From NCBI RefSeq assembly GCF_029215995.1, contig NZ_JAEMVB010000015.1, positions 1 through 44,932 on the forward strand: a stretch of 44,932 bases of DNA, given 5' to 3'. Origin of the DNA: Sulfurimonas sp. SAG-AH-194-L11. GTDB lineage: Bacteria > Campylobacterota > Campylobacteria > Campylobacterales > Sulfurimonadaceae. Of the stretch, positions 35,176 to 44,932 are shown piece by piece; within the stretch, counting starts at the first letter, position 1, and each line of letters opens with the position of its first letter. Position numbers and translations under genes: made by a program. The notes under the pieces were generated by a model. It was not told where the DNA came from. It worked only from the letters and a program-made list of their open reading frames with translations, and made no database searches.

Positions 35176-35185
35176 ATTATATCAT
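35176..35185. promoter_or_regulatory. Overlapping divergent -10 boxes for cas9 and tracrRNA
   Basis: On minus, TGATATAAT (35176-35184) is an extended -10 for cas9, giving a leader of about 17 bases. On plus, TATCAT (35180-35185) sits at the right distance for a tracrRNA start near 35192. The two boxes overlap, so firing of one should limit the other. No clear -35 is visible on either side. Confidence 0.5.
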
Positions 35186-35191
35186 AACAGT

Positions 35192-35292
35192 AATAGTTTA
35201 TCCGAGTGAGAAACGAGTGGGCTATAATAAAGAGGTTACGGTTCCTCTGCAAGGCTCTGATTATTTATAATCATCCTCAAAAAAACCGTTTT

Positions 35293-35294
<2 letters not shown>
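35192..35294 (+). ncRNA. tracrRNA
   Basis: Plus-strand RNA gene upstream of cas9. The anti-repeat is complementary to the CRISPR repeat over TATCCGAGTGAGAAA (35199-35213) and GGGCTATAA (35219-35227), with a bulge between, as in Neisseria. Then come a stem AGAGG/CCTCT (from 35231), the linker GCAAGGCTCT, a hairpin TGATTA/TAATCA near 35258-35273, and a weak A/T hairpin with a six-T run ending at 35294 as terminator. The 3' end overlaps the end of ligA, which converges on it. Both ends are estimates. Confidence 0.88.
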
Positions 35295-37251
<1,957 letters not shown>

Positions 37252-37281
37252 TTATCTAAATATCACTTTATAGAGTTTAAG

Positions 37282-37842
37282 TTATATCCAGTACTTTGGG
37301 TAAAACCTTCGAGGATTGTTTGAGAGGTTGTTAACAAGTAGTGCTATACATAACATAAGAGACGAGACTAAAAGAATTGGTGAAATGATAAGATAAAATC
37401 CTAAGTCATGGATTTGTGAGCTTCCGATGATAGATATGAGTGCTGTTGCTCCTCCTGGAGGATGCATAGTTGCTGTGAGGTGCATAGCAACTATAGAGAG
37501 TGAGACGGCTAAGGCACTGAGTATTATCAAGTCAAATGAGAGAAACTTATAGATAAGCACACCCACTAAGGTTGAGATAAGATGCCCACCTATAAAGTTC
37601 CTAGGTTGAGAGTAGTCAAGCTGGGGTGCACCATATATGAGTACAGCTGAAGCCCCAAAAGAGCCAATAAGAAAAAAGTTATCCATAGGGCTTGTTGACA
37701 AGTACTTAGTAAATAGAGCCACACATACTATAGATATAAAAGCTCCTAAACCTGACCAGAGTATTTCTGATAAGGGCTTTGGTTTAGGACTTTTTTCAAA
37801 ACCTTTCATTTTGTTAAAATAGTTTTTTATCTCTAAAAGCAT
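37282..37842 (-). CDS. HPP-family membrane protein
   Basis: A 186-residue integral membrane protein with four or five helices and the family signature HPPGGATALISI. The N-terminal region has ILWSGLGAFISIVCVALF and the second helix GSFGASAVLIYGAP. HPP proteins have been linked to nitrite transport in cyanobacteria, but most are uncharacterised, so no substrate is given. The upstream gap contains A/T-rich sequence and the divergent hemF gene starts 94 bases away. Confidence 0.85.
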   Translation of the reverse strand: MLLEIKNYFNKMKGFEKSPKPKPLSEILWSGLGAFISIVCVALFTKYLSTSPMDNFFLIGSFGASAVLIYGAPQLDYSQPRNFIGGHLISTLVGVLIYKFLSFDLIILSALAVSLSIVAMHLTATMHPPGGATALISIIGSSQIHDLGFYLIISPILLVSSLMLCIALLVNNLSNNPRRFYPKYWI

Positions 37843-37936
37843 GAAATAATCTCCTTTGTCAACATTATACCAATTATAAGATGAAGATATTAATCAAAAT
37901 CTTGCTAAAATTAAAAAAACAATTTTGGATAGATAT

Positions 37937-38971
37937 ATGAAAATGATAATGGCAGAGTCACAAGAAGCAAAGAGTGCTTATACTTTAGTAAGAAGTTTAC
38001 AAAAAAGATTTGCAGATAAACTCAGTAGCTTGAGTAAAGAGATAGGTCAAGATAGAGCATTCCAAGAGGTAACTTGGCTTCGTGATGAGGGTTTTCACGG
38101 TGGAGGCAGTCGGTTTGAGTCTAGGGATACTCTACTTTTTAATACAGGAAGTGTAAATGTCTCTCAGGTGCATTATGATGAGATACCTGAGAAAAATCTC
38201 AAATCGGCTACTGCGATTTCAACTATCATTCATCCTAAAAACCCACATGTTCCCTCTATCCATATACATATCTCTTTGACTGAGCTTCGAGATGGCTCTG
38301 CATACTGGCGTCTTATGGCTGACTTGAACCCTAGCATACTAAACGAAGATGATAAAGTGGCGTTTGATAATGCCCTAAGAGATTTAGCCGGTGGAACTTA
38401 TAAAGAGGGGAAAATTCAAGGTGAGAAGTACTTTGATATTCCAGCACTTAAGCGAAAACGCGGAGTGTCACACTTCTATCTTGAAAACTACAAAACACAC
38501 GATAAAGAGCAAGACTTAGAACTAGCAAAGAGTTTTGGAGAGGGTATCATAGATACATATGTAGAGATTATTACCGCTGCATTTAAGAGTAGGACTGAGA
38601 TAAGTGAAGCAGATAGACAAGAACAACTAAGCTACCACACACTTTATCTTTTTCAAGTACTCACACTTGATCGTGGAACAACATCTGGACTCCTTATACA
38701 CGATCAAAATGATGTAGGTATCATGGGTTCACTCCCCTCACATATAAATAAAGAGTTGTTGAAATCATGGAGTTCTAAAGTCCAAGCACCACAAGATGAG
38801 CTTGTAGTATCTCTTAGTAATTGTTTAGGAGATGATGGTGCAGTAGATGTAGAGACAAAAATAAAACTAGCAAATGCAGTGAGAGAGCACTATAAAAAAT
38901 ATCCACAAGCCTTAAGTATGCAAGCAAGTGGAAATACCATTCCAAGTACTGTTGGTAATCATAAAGATTAA
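37937..38971 (+). CDS. hemF: Coproporphyrinogen III oxidase, aerobic type
   Basis: A 344-residue protein resembling HemF, which uses O2 to decarboxylate coproporphyrinogen III to protoporphyrinogen IX in haem synthesis. Matching segments are FHGGGSRFE, IHPKNPHVPSIHIHIS (substrate-site histidines), KRGVSHFYLENY and DRGTTSGLLIHDQNDVGIMGSLP. It is about 40 residues longer than E. coli HemF and divergent, so a HemF-like paralogue cannot be excluded. The ATG at 37937 is preferred; a TTG at 37925 and ATGs at 37943 and 37949 are alternatives. It ends overlapping the MATE gene by four bases, tail to tail. Confidence 0.8.
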   Translation: MKMIMAESQEAKSAYTLVRSLQKRFADKLSSLSKEIGQDRAFQEVTWLRDEGFHGGGSRFESRDTLLFNTGSVNVSQVHYDEIPEKNLKSATAISTIIHPKNPHVPSIHIHISLTELRDGSAYWRLMADLNPSILNEDDKVAFDNALRDLAGGTYKEGKIQGEKYFDIPALKRKRGVSHFYLENYKTHDKEQDLELAKSFGEGIIDTYVEIITAAFKSRTEISEADRQEQLSYHTLYLFQVLTLDRGTTSGLLIHDQNDVGIMGSLPSHINKELLKSWSSKVQAPQDELVVSLSNCLGDDGAVDVETKIKLANAVREHYKKYPQALSMQASGNTIPSTVGNHKD

Positions 38972-40293
38972 ATCTTAGTATATAACCATCTCTTTTGAGT
39001 ATATATATACCAAAATACAAGCCCTTTTATAAGGGTTTCTATATTCATAATCATAAATATTACAACAATTCCATACCCCGTCTCATAAGCGATATATGAG
39101 GGGATAACTCTTAATATCCATAAACTCAAAACATTTACTTTGAGTGTAGTTTTTGTAGCCCCTGCTCCACGGATGGCTGAGGAGTAGACAAAGACTATAG
39201 CTAATGGAATTTGTGCGAGTCCTACTAGGATGAGATACTTTGATGCTACGGCTATTGTCAAGGAGTCTTTAGTAAAGAATCCTACTAAATACTCAGGAAT
39301 AAGTATCATTATAAAACCAACACTTCCCATAAAAACATAAGCAATTCTTCCACTGATGATTCCAAAGTCATATGCCTTGTTGTGATTGTTTGCACCGATG
39401 TTTTGTCCTATAAGAGCCATTGCGGCTATGGCAAATCCAAAACCTGGCATAAATGCTATGCCCTCAACACGAAGACCTACTTGATACCCTGCAAGTTCTG
39501 CTGTTCCGTAAGCAGTTATAATACTCACAAAGATTACAAAACTCATACTCGATATACCTCTATCAAGTGCAGCACCCCAACCAACATGCCACACCCTTAT
39601 CAAATCTTTTACTCGTATAAGTGGTAAAAAATCGAGTTTAGAGTTCATCTTTTTTATCAAAATATAATATGCGATTACATTAAAAGTATAGGCAATTATT
39701 GTAGCATATGCAGCACCTTCAATACCCATCTTAGGAAAGCCAAAATGCCCAAATATGAGGACATAGTTAAGTCCTGCATTTATGCCTGCGGAGACAAGTT
39801 TTATGTACAGAGAAGATTTTGTGTCTCCTGCGGCTGAGAGTGCATTGTAAAGTAAGTTATCTATAAAGATGACTACAAATCCCAGAGCCAGAATCTTAAA
39901 GTACATACTCCCCTGCTCTACAACATCAGGAGCAGAACCCATCGCCTCATACATCCAAGAACTTCCAAAGTAAGCTGCTATACTTATAAAAAACGAAAGT
40001 ATGATTGCAAAAATCACAAGAGAGTACAGAAGTGCGGAAGCCCTGCGTTTGCGACCTTGACCGATAAAACGAGAGATGAGAGCATTCCCTCCTACTACAT
40101 ACAGAGTCATCAAGACATTTATAATCATCATAAACTGCATACTCAGACCAACTGCTGCTAGTGCTGCTGTAGAGATAACCCCGACCATTAACATATCTAT
40201 AAGGATTTGGAGTATATCTACAAGATGTTTGAGTGCCGCAGGAATAGCGAGGCGAAATACTTCTTTTGTATCGGGTGATATTAGTCTAAGTAT
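38968..40293 (-). CDS. MATE-family efflux transporter, apparent AUA start
   Basis: A multidrug/toxin extrusion transporter of about 441 residues with twelve predicted helices; it exchanges cationic compounds for Na+ or H+. The conserved first helix (VFRLAIPAALKHLVDILQIL, then DMLMVG) is encoded upstream of the first ATG (40192-40194) in an unbroken frame without ATG, GTG or TTG. The best start is ATA at 40291-40293, with AAGAGG seven bases before it; a second ATA is at 40279-40281. It overlaps the 89-residue gene, the end of a four-gene minus operon. The substrate is unknown. Confidence 0.88.
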   Translation of the reverse strand: MLRLISPDTKEVFRLAIPAALKHLVDILQILIDMLMVGVISTAALAAVGLSMQFMMIINVLMTLYVVGGNALISRFIGQGRKRRASALLYSLVIFAIILSFFISIAAYFGSSWMYEAMGSAPDVVEQGSMYFKILALGFVVIFIDNLLYNALSAAGDTKSSLYIKLVSAGINAGLNYVLIFGHFGFPKMGIEGAAYATIIAYTFNVIAYYILIKKMNSKLDFLPLIRVKDLIRVWHVGWGAALDRGISSMSFVIFVSIITAYGTAELAGYQVGLRVEGIAFMPGFGFAIAAMALIGQNIGANNHNKAYDFGIISGRIAYVFMGSVGFIMILIPEYLVGFFTKDSLTIAVASKYLILVGLAQIPLAIVFVYSSAIRGAGATKTTLKVNVLSLWILRVIPSYIAYETGYGIVVIFMIMNIETLIKGLVFWYIYTQKRWLYTKI

Positions 40294-40550
40294 TTTGCTA
40301 CCTCTTGGATTTCTGCTATGAGTTCTTCTTTTGTCTCAAAGGTAAGTGTCGTTCTATCTTTTACATCTTCATTTAAAGGAGTGAAGTCAAAAACAAGTAC
40401 ATAATGTACAATCTTTACCTTATCCCCATAAAGCTCTTCCCACTCCAAACTCATCTCAGCAACTTCACCTTGCATATCTACCACTACTGCTGGATAAAGT
40501 CTTGTAATATTGTCTAGTTCTAAGTCACCCTCACTTGATTTATAAATCAT
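40281..40550 (-). CDS. Unknown 89-residue protein
   Basis: A small soluble protein, beta-rich then helical, with acidic residues: LYPAVVVDMQGEVAEMSLEW, VKIVHYVLVFDF and a C-terminal helix ELIAEIQEVAKYLD. No membrane part or motif. It overlaps the 84-residue gene by 11 bases and the MATE gene by about 13, so it is translated as part of the transporter operon. Family not recognised. Confidence 0.72.
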   Translation of the reverse strand: MIYKSSEGDLELDNITRLYPAVVVDMQGEVAEMSLEWEELYGDKVKIVHYVLVFDFTPLNEDVKDRTTLTFETKEELIAEIQEVAKYLD

Positions 40551-40794
40551 TTTCTTCCTTAATTATACTTTTATTCATCTTTCCGCGTTTCATTTTCAAA
40601 AATGCGAGTAGTCCAAATGCTACACCTATTATAATAGAAGCAACTCCCCAGAAATCCTCGCGTTCATACGCCATGATAATCCAACATATATCTGCAAAAA
40701 GGTAGATACCAACGGCCTCATAAATCTTTCCCTTAAAAGTTAAAAAGGCACCTATGTTTAAAAGTATGCCACCAACCACTGCAAAACTTATCAT
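40540..40794 (-). CDS. Unknown 84-residue membrane protein
   Basis: Two or three membrane helices: SFAVVGGILLNIGAFLTF (about 2-20), a middle segment with AVGIYLFADICWIIMAY (about 26-43) and ASIIIGVAFGLLAFLKM (about 52-68), then a basic-acidic tail. It overlaps the MFS gene by four bases (ATGA) and the 89-residue gene by 11. The pattern resembles small PnuC- or YgaP-like membrane proteins only in general shape, so the function is unknown. Confidence 0.75.
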   Translation of the reverse strand: MISFAVVGGILLNIGAFLTFKGKIYEAVGIYLFADICWIIMAYEREDFWGVASIIIGVAFGLLAFLKMKRGKMNKSIIKEENDL

Positions 40795-41996
40795 GAAATC
40801 TCCTCTATCTTCTCTTTATGTAGTACCCAAGCATAATAAATGCCACCCACCATAAAGGCAATACCCATAATAACAGCAATGTACTCTAAAGAGAAATCGT
40901 GTGTAGCCAAAAAACCTATCATATATGAGGTAAACGCGGCTGAACTTAAAAACATCATATCATTATAGGCTACGATTCTGCCATAATATTTTGCATCAAT
41001 ATTTTTTTGCAGTAGTGTATAAGTATAAGACCAGAGTGTTGTCGTAAAGAGCCCCACAAGAACACTTGCTACTAATGAAAGGTAAAAATTATGCATCATA
41101 TATGCCCAAAACCAAACAGCTAAACCTTGTCCTATAAAAAGGTATATGATACGTCTATTTGTTATCCATTTTCCTAAAAGAATAGGCCCTATAACTAAAC
41201 CAACAGCACGTGCAGAGTGGATAAGTCCAAGCGCTAAGGAGGTGGCGATTACACCTGCATAATACTTATCAACCATCAATGCTACAAGTGCATCAAATGC
41301 AGTTAAACCAACAAAAGCATGTACTAGCATCAGGTAAAATGCTTTAGGTGTCTCTTTGAGATAAAAAAATGTATCTACCATCATCACTATAAACTTCTCT
41401 TTTTTTGGATGCATAACTACTGCTATTTCAAGTCTAAAAAGTAGGTAAAACGCCACGACAAACATAAATGCATCAAGAAGAAATGCAACTTTAATTCCTA
41501 AAGCATAGACAACAAAACCACTAATAGCCATACCTAAAGTATATGAAAGAGACCAGATAATAGAATGAATCTCATTTGCCTTTTGAAGCTTATCTCCATC
41601 AAGAATTTTAGGTAAAAGTGACATCTCCGTTGTAAAATAAAACGAAGCTGCTGCCATTTTAAAAAAAATGAGTATATATAGTATCCATAAATCACTCACT
41701 TGTGTTATAAATATAAGACAAAATGTTGCAACTATCTCAATACTAATAAGTGAAAGCATAAGTTTTTTTGGGCTCACACTATCTATAATTACACCAGAAA
41801 AAGGGGCTTGAATTACTCCTGCTAAAAAATGCAGCATAGCGACAAAAGCGACAATTTGTGCACTAACATTCATCTCTAAAAGAAGTGTATAAATCGCTAC
41901 ATTTGAAAACCATGCACCAAAGTAGGAAATAAGTTGAATAAAGGAGAGTCTACGTAAGACTTCATGTGATTGTAATAGGCTTAAATAATCTTTCAT
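40791..41996 (-). CDS. Major facilitator superfamily transporter
   Basis: A 401-residue transporter with twelve predicted helices, the first gene of the minus operon that ends with the MATE transporter. The N-terminal half has AGVIQAPFSGVIIDSVSPKK, a version of MFS motif A between helices 2 and 3. The layout resembles MFS efflux carriers (for example the enterobactin exporter/MFS_3 group), but no substrate can be named. It starts at ATG 41996. The 124-base gap upstream holds the divergent flaG promoter. Confidence 0.88.
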   Translation of the reverse strand: MKDYLSLLQSHEVLRRLSFIQLISYFGAWFSNVAIYTLLLEMNVSAQIVAFVAMLHFLAGVIQAPFSGVIIDSVSPKKLMLSLISIEIVATFCLIFITQVSDLWILYILIFFKMAAASFYFTTEMSLLPKILDGDKLQKANEIHSIIWSLSYTLGMAISGFVVYALGIKVAFLLDAFMFVVAFYLLFRLEIAVVMHPKKEKFIVMMVDTFFYLKETPKAFYLMLVHAFVGLTAFDALVALMVDKYYAGVIATSLALGLIHSARAVGLVIGPILLGKWITNRRIIYLFIGQGLAVWFWAYMMHNFYLSLVASVLVGLFTTTLWSYTYTLLQKNIDAKYYGRIVAYNDMMFLSSAAFTSYMIGFLATHDFSLEYIAVIMGIAFMVGGIYYAWVLHKEKIEEIS

Positions 41997-42052
41997 TAAT
42001 GCAAGATTATCATAAAAATGGGACTAAGTATGTAAAAATAAAAAAAATTTGT

Positions 42053-42079
42053 TAAAGTTTAAAAATATTCTGTCGATAT
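42053..42079 (+). promoter_or_regulatory. Sigma-28 (FliA) promoter of flaG
   Basis: TAAA (42053-42056), 15 bases, then GTCGATAT (42072-42079) match the TAAA-N15-GCCGATAA consensus at six of eight -10 positions, with the CGATAT form typical of Campylobacter flagellar genes. It lies 41 bases before the flaG ATG, which has AAGGAG at 42109-42114. Late flagellar-class expression is therefore expected. Confidence 0.75.
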
Positions 42080-42120
42080 TCCTCTTTATAAGTAGATTTA
42101 AAGAAATTAAGGAGTAAGTC

Positions 42121-42504
42121 ATGGATGGCATAGCAAATGTAGCAAAGCAACAGCAAACACAAGTTAGCAGTATTGAAACTCAAGTAAGAGCAGTCGAACA
42201 AGCAGTGCAAATGCAAGCTAAACAAACAAATGTTGAAAAAGGGCTTCAAGAAGAGGCAAAGACACAAAGTACATCTATAAATTCTCAAGAAGATGTAAAA
42301 GAGTTAGTTACTAAACTCAATAAAGCCATGAATCCAATGAGTACAAATTTAAAATTTGGTGTTGACTCACAAGATGTTTTTTATGTATCTGTTAGAGAAG
42401 CAGATTCAGGTAAACTCATTAGAAGGTTTCCAGCTGAACAAGCACAAGATTTTCTCCCAAAAATGCAAGAAGTTACTGGTATACTATTCGACTCTAAAGG
42501 ATAA
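42121..42504 (+). CDS. flaG: FlaG-family flagellar protein
   Basis: A 127-residue protein with a glutamine-rich, helical N-terminal part (about 1-65) and a beta-rich FlaG domain (about 70-125: LKFGVDSQDVFYVSVREADS, then RRFPAEQAQDFL). FlaG proteins affect flagellar filament length in Campylobacter and relatives. The sigma-28 promoter upstream supports this. It stands alone; the rest of the flagellin/fliD cluster is not in the window. Confidence 0.9.
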   Translation: MDGIANVAKQQQTQVSSIETQVRAVEQAVQMQAKQTNVEKGLQEEAKTQSTSINSQEDVKELVTKLNKAMNPMSTNLKFGVDSQDVFYVSVREADSGKLIRRFPAEQAQDFLPKMQEVTGILFDSKG

Positions 42505-42520
42505 AAAAACTTATCCTTTA
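42495..42520 (+). terminator. Hairpin at the flaG stop codon
   Basis: TAAAGGATAA (42495-42504) and TTATCCTTTA (42511-42520) form a perfect 10-bp stem with a 6-base loop that includes the flaG stop. It lacks a long T-tract, so it may stop transcription weakly or protect the mRNA 3' end. It separates flaG from argG. Confidence 0.5.
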
Positions 42521-42590
42521 AGGCAATCTTCATTTACCCTTATATTTTACTCTTATCTCGTCATTTATAAGCATAATCTCACATTATTTT

Positions 42591-42599
42591 TGATATAAT
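42591..42599 (+). promoter_or_regulatory. Extended -10 box for argG
   Basis: TGATATAAT at 42591-42599 is a strong extended -10, about 35 bases upstream of the ATG at 42634, with ATAAGG as ribosome site at 42620-42625. The same transcript probably includes the ferredoxin-thioredoxin reductase fusion and rplI, which overlap in series. Confidence 0.6.
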
Positions 42600-42633
42600 C
42601 GCGTTAATTATTACTCTATTATAAGGTTATCAT

Positions 42634-43872
42634 ATGAAGAAAGAAGTAAAGAAAGTAGTTCTCGCATATTCAGGAGGACTCGATACTAGTGTTATTTTAA
42701 AATGGCTACAAGAAGAGTACAAGGCTGAAGTTATCACATTTACAGCTGATTTAGGTCAAGGTGAAGAGGTTGAACCAGCTCGTCAAAAAGCTCTTGCCAA
42801 TGGTATCAAGCCTGAAAACATTTTTATTTTAGATGTTCAAGAAGAGTTTGTTAAAGATTATGTATTTCCAATGTTTAGAGCAAATGCGATTTATGAGGGA
42901 GAATACCTCCTTGGGACTTCTATTGCTCGTCCTTTAATTGCTAAAAAGCAGATAGAGATAGCTAAGAAAATGGGTGCTGATGCAGTAAGTCATGGAGCTA
43001 CAGGAAAGGGGAATGATCAAGTAAGATTTGAGCTTGGATACCTTGGCCTTAACCCTGACATCACAGTAATCGCACCATGGAGAGAGTGGGACTTAAACTC
43101 AAGAGAAAAGCTTCTAACTTATGCGAGAGAACGTGGAATAGAGATAGATGCAAAGCACTTAGATGCTGAGGGTAACCCAACTGTTAGCCCTTACTCTATG
43201 GATGCAAATCTTTTACATATCTCTTACGAGGGTCTACACTTAGAAAATCCTATGAATGAGCCTGAAGAGTCTATGTGGTTATGGTCTAACTCACCTGAAA
43301 ATGCTCCTGATGAAAAAGAGTACATCACTATTGGCTACAAGAATGGTGATCCTATCTCAATCAATGGCAAAGAGTTAAGTCCAGCTACAATACTTCGTAC
43401 ACTTAATGAGTATGGTAACAAACATGGTATCGGTCGTATAGATATCGTTGAAAATCGTTTTGTTGGTATGAAAGCTCGTGGTTGTTATGAGACGCCAGGT
43501 GGAACTATAATGCTTAAAGCACACCGTGCGATAGAGTCAATCTGCCTTGACCGTGAAGAAGCTCATATGAAAGATGGCATGATTGCTAAGTATGCTGAAC
43601 TTATCTATAATGGGTTTTGGTTCTCACCAGAGCGTGAAATGATGCAAGCTGCAATTGACACAACTCAAAAATACGTAGAGGGAACTGTTAAACTTAAACT
43701 TTACAAGGGTAATGTAGAAGTAGTAGGTCGTGAATCTGATATGTCACTTTATAGTGAAGAGCATTCAACATTTGAAGAAGATGAAGTATATAACCAAAAA
43801 GATGCTGAAGGCTTTATTCGTTTAAATGCACTTCGCCGTATTATAGCTGGTAAAAAAAGAGGAGTTAAATAA
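42634..43872 (+). CDS. argG: Argininosuccinate synthase
   Basis: A 412-residue enzyme joining citrulline and aspartate with ATP, the seventh step of arginine synthesis. The N-type ATP pyrophosphatase loop [11 protein letters not shown] is near residues 10-20; [15 protein letters not shown] and the citrulline-binding segment [16 protein letters not shown] are present. Full length and standard. The TAA overlaps the next gene's ATG (TAATG). Confidence 0.98.
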   Translation: MKKEVKKVVLAYSGGLDTSVILKWLQEEYKAEVITFTADLGQGEEVEPARQKALANGIKPENIFILDVQEEFVKDYVFPMFRANAIYEGEYLLGTSIARPLIAKKQIEIAKKMGADAVSHGATGKGNDQVRFELGYLGLNPDITVIAPWREWDLNSREKLLTYARERGIEIDAKHLDAEGNPTVSPYSMDANLLHISYEGLHLENPMNEPEESMWLWSNSPENAPDEKEYITIGYKNGDPISINGKELSPATILRTLNEYGNKHGIGRIDIVENRFVGMKARGCYETPGGTIMLKAHRAIESICLDREEAHMKDGMIAKYAELIYNGFWFSPEREMMQAAIDTTQKYVEGTVKLKLYKGNVEVVGRESDMSLYSEEHSTFEEDEVYNQKDAEGFIRLNALRRIIAGKKRGVK

Positions 43873-44609
43873 TGAGCATGATTAAAATAGACATGAATTC
43901 ACCTGAGTTTATCGATAGAATGGCAAAAACTGTTAAGTTTACAGATAAGGTAATAAAACAATTTGGTTGGGAATATAATCCTCAACAAGATGTAAACGAA
44001 GGTGTACAGATGGGTCTTGCTCGTAACAAGATGATGTACAACAAACTTTTTTGTCCATGTTTTATGGTTGAAGAGGTAGATGGCAAGTTTCAATCAGTAG
44101 ATAACAGAATATGTCCATGTACTCCAGCTATAGAAAAAGAGATTCCTGAAGTTGGTTCTTGTCACTGTGGTATCTTTTGTACTCCAGAATTTGCAGCTGC
44201 AAAACGTACTGAACTTGGTTTAGAAGAAGCTGTTCATACTCATTCACGCGGATTAACTAAAGAAGAGTGTGAAGTACTTGTAAAAAAAGATGAAATTGCA
44301 ACAGATGAAATGCTAGCACTTCTTGAAGCTAGAGAGTTAGGTATGGTAAATTTTAAACTTGTTGATGTAAGAGAGCATATGGAGTGGGAAATGGGTCACA
44401 TTAAAGGTGCTGATGTTTTAATCCCTACAAGTAGTTTTTACCAAACACTAGAAGAATCAAATCTAGACAAAGAGGAAAATATCATCCTTTACTGTCATGT
44501 TGGTAGCCGTTCTGCTCATGTTGCTCGTATTATGCCTGACTTAGGTTATAAAAATGTTGGAAATCTTACAAGCGGTATTGTTGCATATACTGGAGAGATA
44601 GAAAGATAA
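43872..44609 (+). CDS. Ferredoxin-thioredoxin reductase catalytic-like domain fused to rhodanese
   Basis: A 245-residue two-domain protein. The N-terminal 115 residues match the FTR catalytic subunit: CPCF (C61, C63), CPC (C81, C83), CHCGIFC (C97, C99, C103), the set that binds a 4Fe-4S cluster next to a redox disulfide. The C-terminal domain (about 140-245) is a rhodanese with active cysteine C208 in YCHVGSRS. The union suggests electron-driven thiol/persulfide handling in an organism without photosynthesis. It starts at ATG 43872 overlapping argG; a second ATG at 43878 is possible. Confidence 0.88.
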   Translation: MSMIKIDMNSPEFIDRMAKTVKFTDKVIKQFGWEYNPQQDVNEGVQMGLARNKMMYNKLFCPCFMVEEVDGKFQSVDNRICPCTPAIEKEIPEVGSCHCGIFCTPEFAAAKRTELGLEEAVHTHSRGLTKEECEVLVKKDEIATDEMLALLEARELGMVNFKLVDVREHMEWEMGHIKGADVLIPTSSFYQTLEESNLDKEENIILYCHVGSRSAHVARIMPDLGYKNVGNLTSGIVAYTGEIER

Positions 44610-44932
44610 TGAAAGTACTTTTAATAAAAGATGTAAAAAGTCTAGGAAAAGCGGGCGAAGTTAAAGAAGTAAAAGATGGTTATGGAAAAAACTTTTTAAT
44701 TGGAAAAGGGTTTGCAAAACATGCGACTCCTGAGATTTTAGCACAACATAAAGAAGATGAAGCAAAAGCTGCTGCTGATTTAGCTGCAGACATTCAACTT
44801 CAAAAAGAGAATGCTGTAAAGTTAGAAAAAGCTGAAGTTATCATCACTAAAAAGATGGGAGACAATGGTCACCTTTTTGGCTCTATCACAAAAGATGAAG
44901 TTGCTCATGCACTTTTTGAGCAACATGGTATT
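44609..44932 (+). CDS. rplI: Ribosomal protein L9 (3' end outside window)
   Basis: The first 108 codons of L9, which binds 23S rRNA with its N-terminal domain. MKVLLIKDVKSLGKAGEVKE and DGYGKNFLIGKGFAK are the conserved rRNA-binding signature, and a long connecting helix and start of the C-terminal domain (DNGHLFGSITKDE) follow. It overlaps the stop of the FTR-rhodanese gene by one base (TAATG), so it may be translated by coupling. The gene runs off the window; about 40 residues are missing. Confidence 0.96.
   Translation, partial: MKVLLIKDVKSLGKAGEVKEVKDGYGKNFLIGKGFAKHATPEILAQHKEDEAKAAADLAADIQLQKENAVKLEKAEVIITKKMGDNGHLFGSITKDEVAHALFEQHGI

Overview
The window is AT-rich, gene-dense DNA from a member of the Campylobacterota (formerly Epsilonproteobacteria), most like Sulfurimonas or a close relative. 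The markers are a UPF0323-type lipoprotein, the futalosine-pathway enzyme MqnE, a sensor kinase with an AHQWRQPL-type H-box, FlaG behind a CGATAT-type sigma-28 promoter, and a compact Cas9. The genus is inferred, not proven.

Layout. Positions 1-3749 hold the right part of an integrated element: a cut-off gene, an 87-residue protein that may be SSB-like, a hairpin-rich intergenic region, a Rep_trans-like initiator, an excisionase-like HTH protein and a tyrosine integrase. It ends at the 3' end of tRNA-Ser(GCU) and looks like an inovirus-type prophage or rolling-circle plasmid. Positions 3883-9483 (minus) hold pyrF, acs and a two-component pair with a periplasmic CxxCH haem motif in the kinase. 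Positions 9669-22103 (plus) are a long housekeeping run: cyclophilin, queH, fabZ-lpxA-clpX-mreB-mreC, a MipA/OmpV-like porin, carB, a short TsaC/Sua5-like protein, a membrane protein, the UPF0323 lipoprotein and a glutathionylspermidine-synthase-like protein. tRNA-Asn follows.

Positions 22299-30427 hold, mostly on minus, a glycosyltransferase, mqnE, a NYN-LOTUS protein (plus strand), a hypothetical protein, a MotB/ZorB-like plus MotA/ExbB/ZorA-like pair whose channel subunit is fused in frame to a ComEA-like HhH domain, hrpB, tlyA and two small membrane proteins. Positions 30511-35295 are a complete type II-C CRISPR-Cas locus: five 36-bp repeats, cas2, cas1, cas9 and a divergent tracrRNA. After it come ligA, an HPP-family protein, hemF, a MATE-MFS transporter cluster, flaG, argG, a ferredoxin-thioredoxin-reductase/rhodanese fusion and the start of rplI.

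How the parts relate. CRISPR interference needs only the Cas9/crRNA/tracrRNA set present here, and each repeat ends in an extended -10 box, so each crRNA may have its own promoter as in Neisseria. The most unusual points are (1) the ComEA-HhH/MotA-type fusion with its OmpA-type partner, resembling a stripped-down ZorAB stator, and (2) at least four genes whose conserved N-termini lie upstream of any ATG, GTG or TTG and seem to begin at AUU, AUC or AUA.
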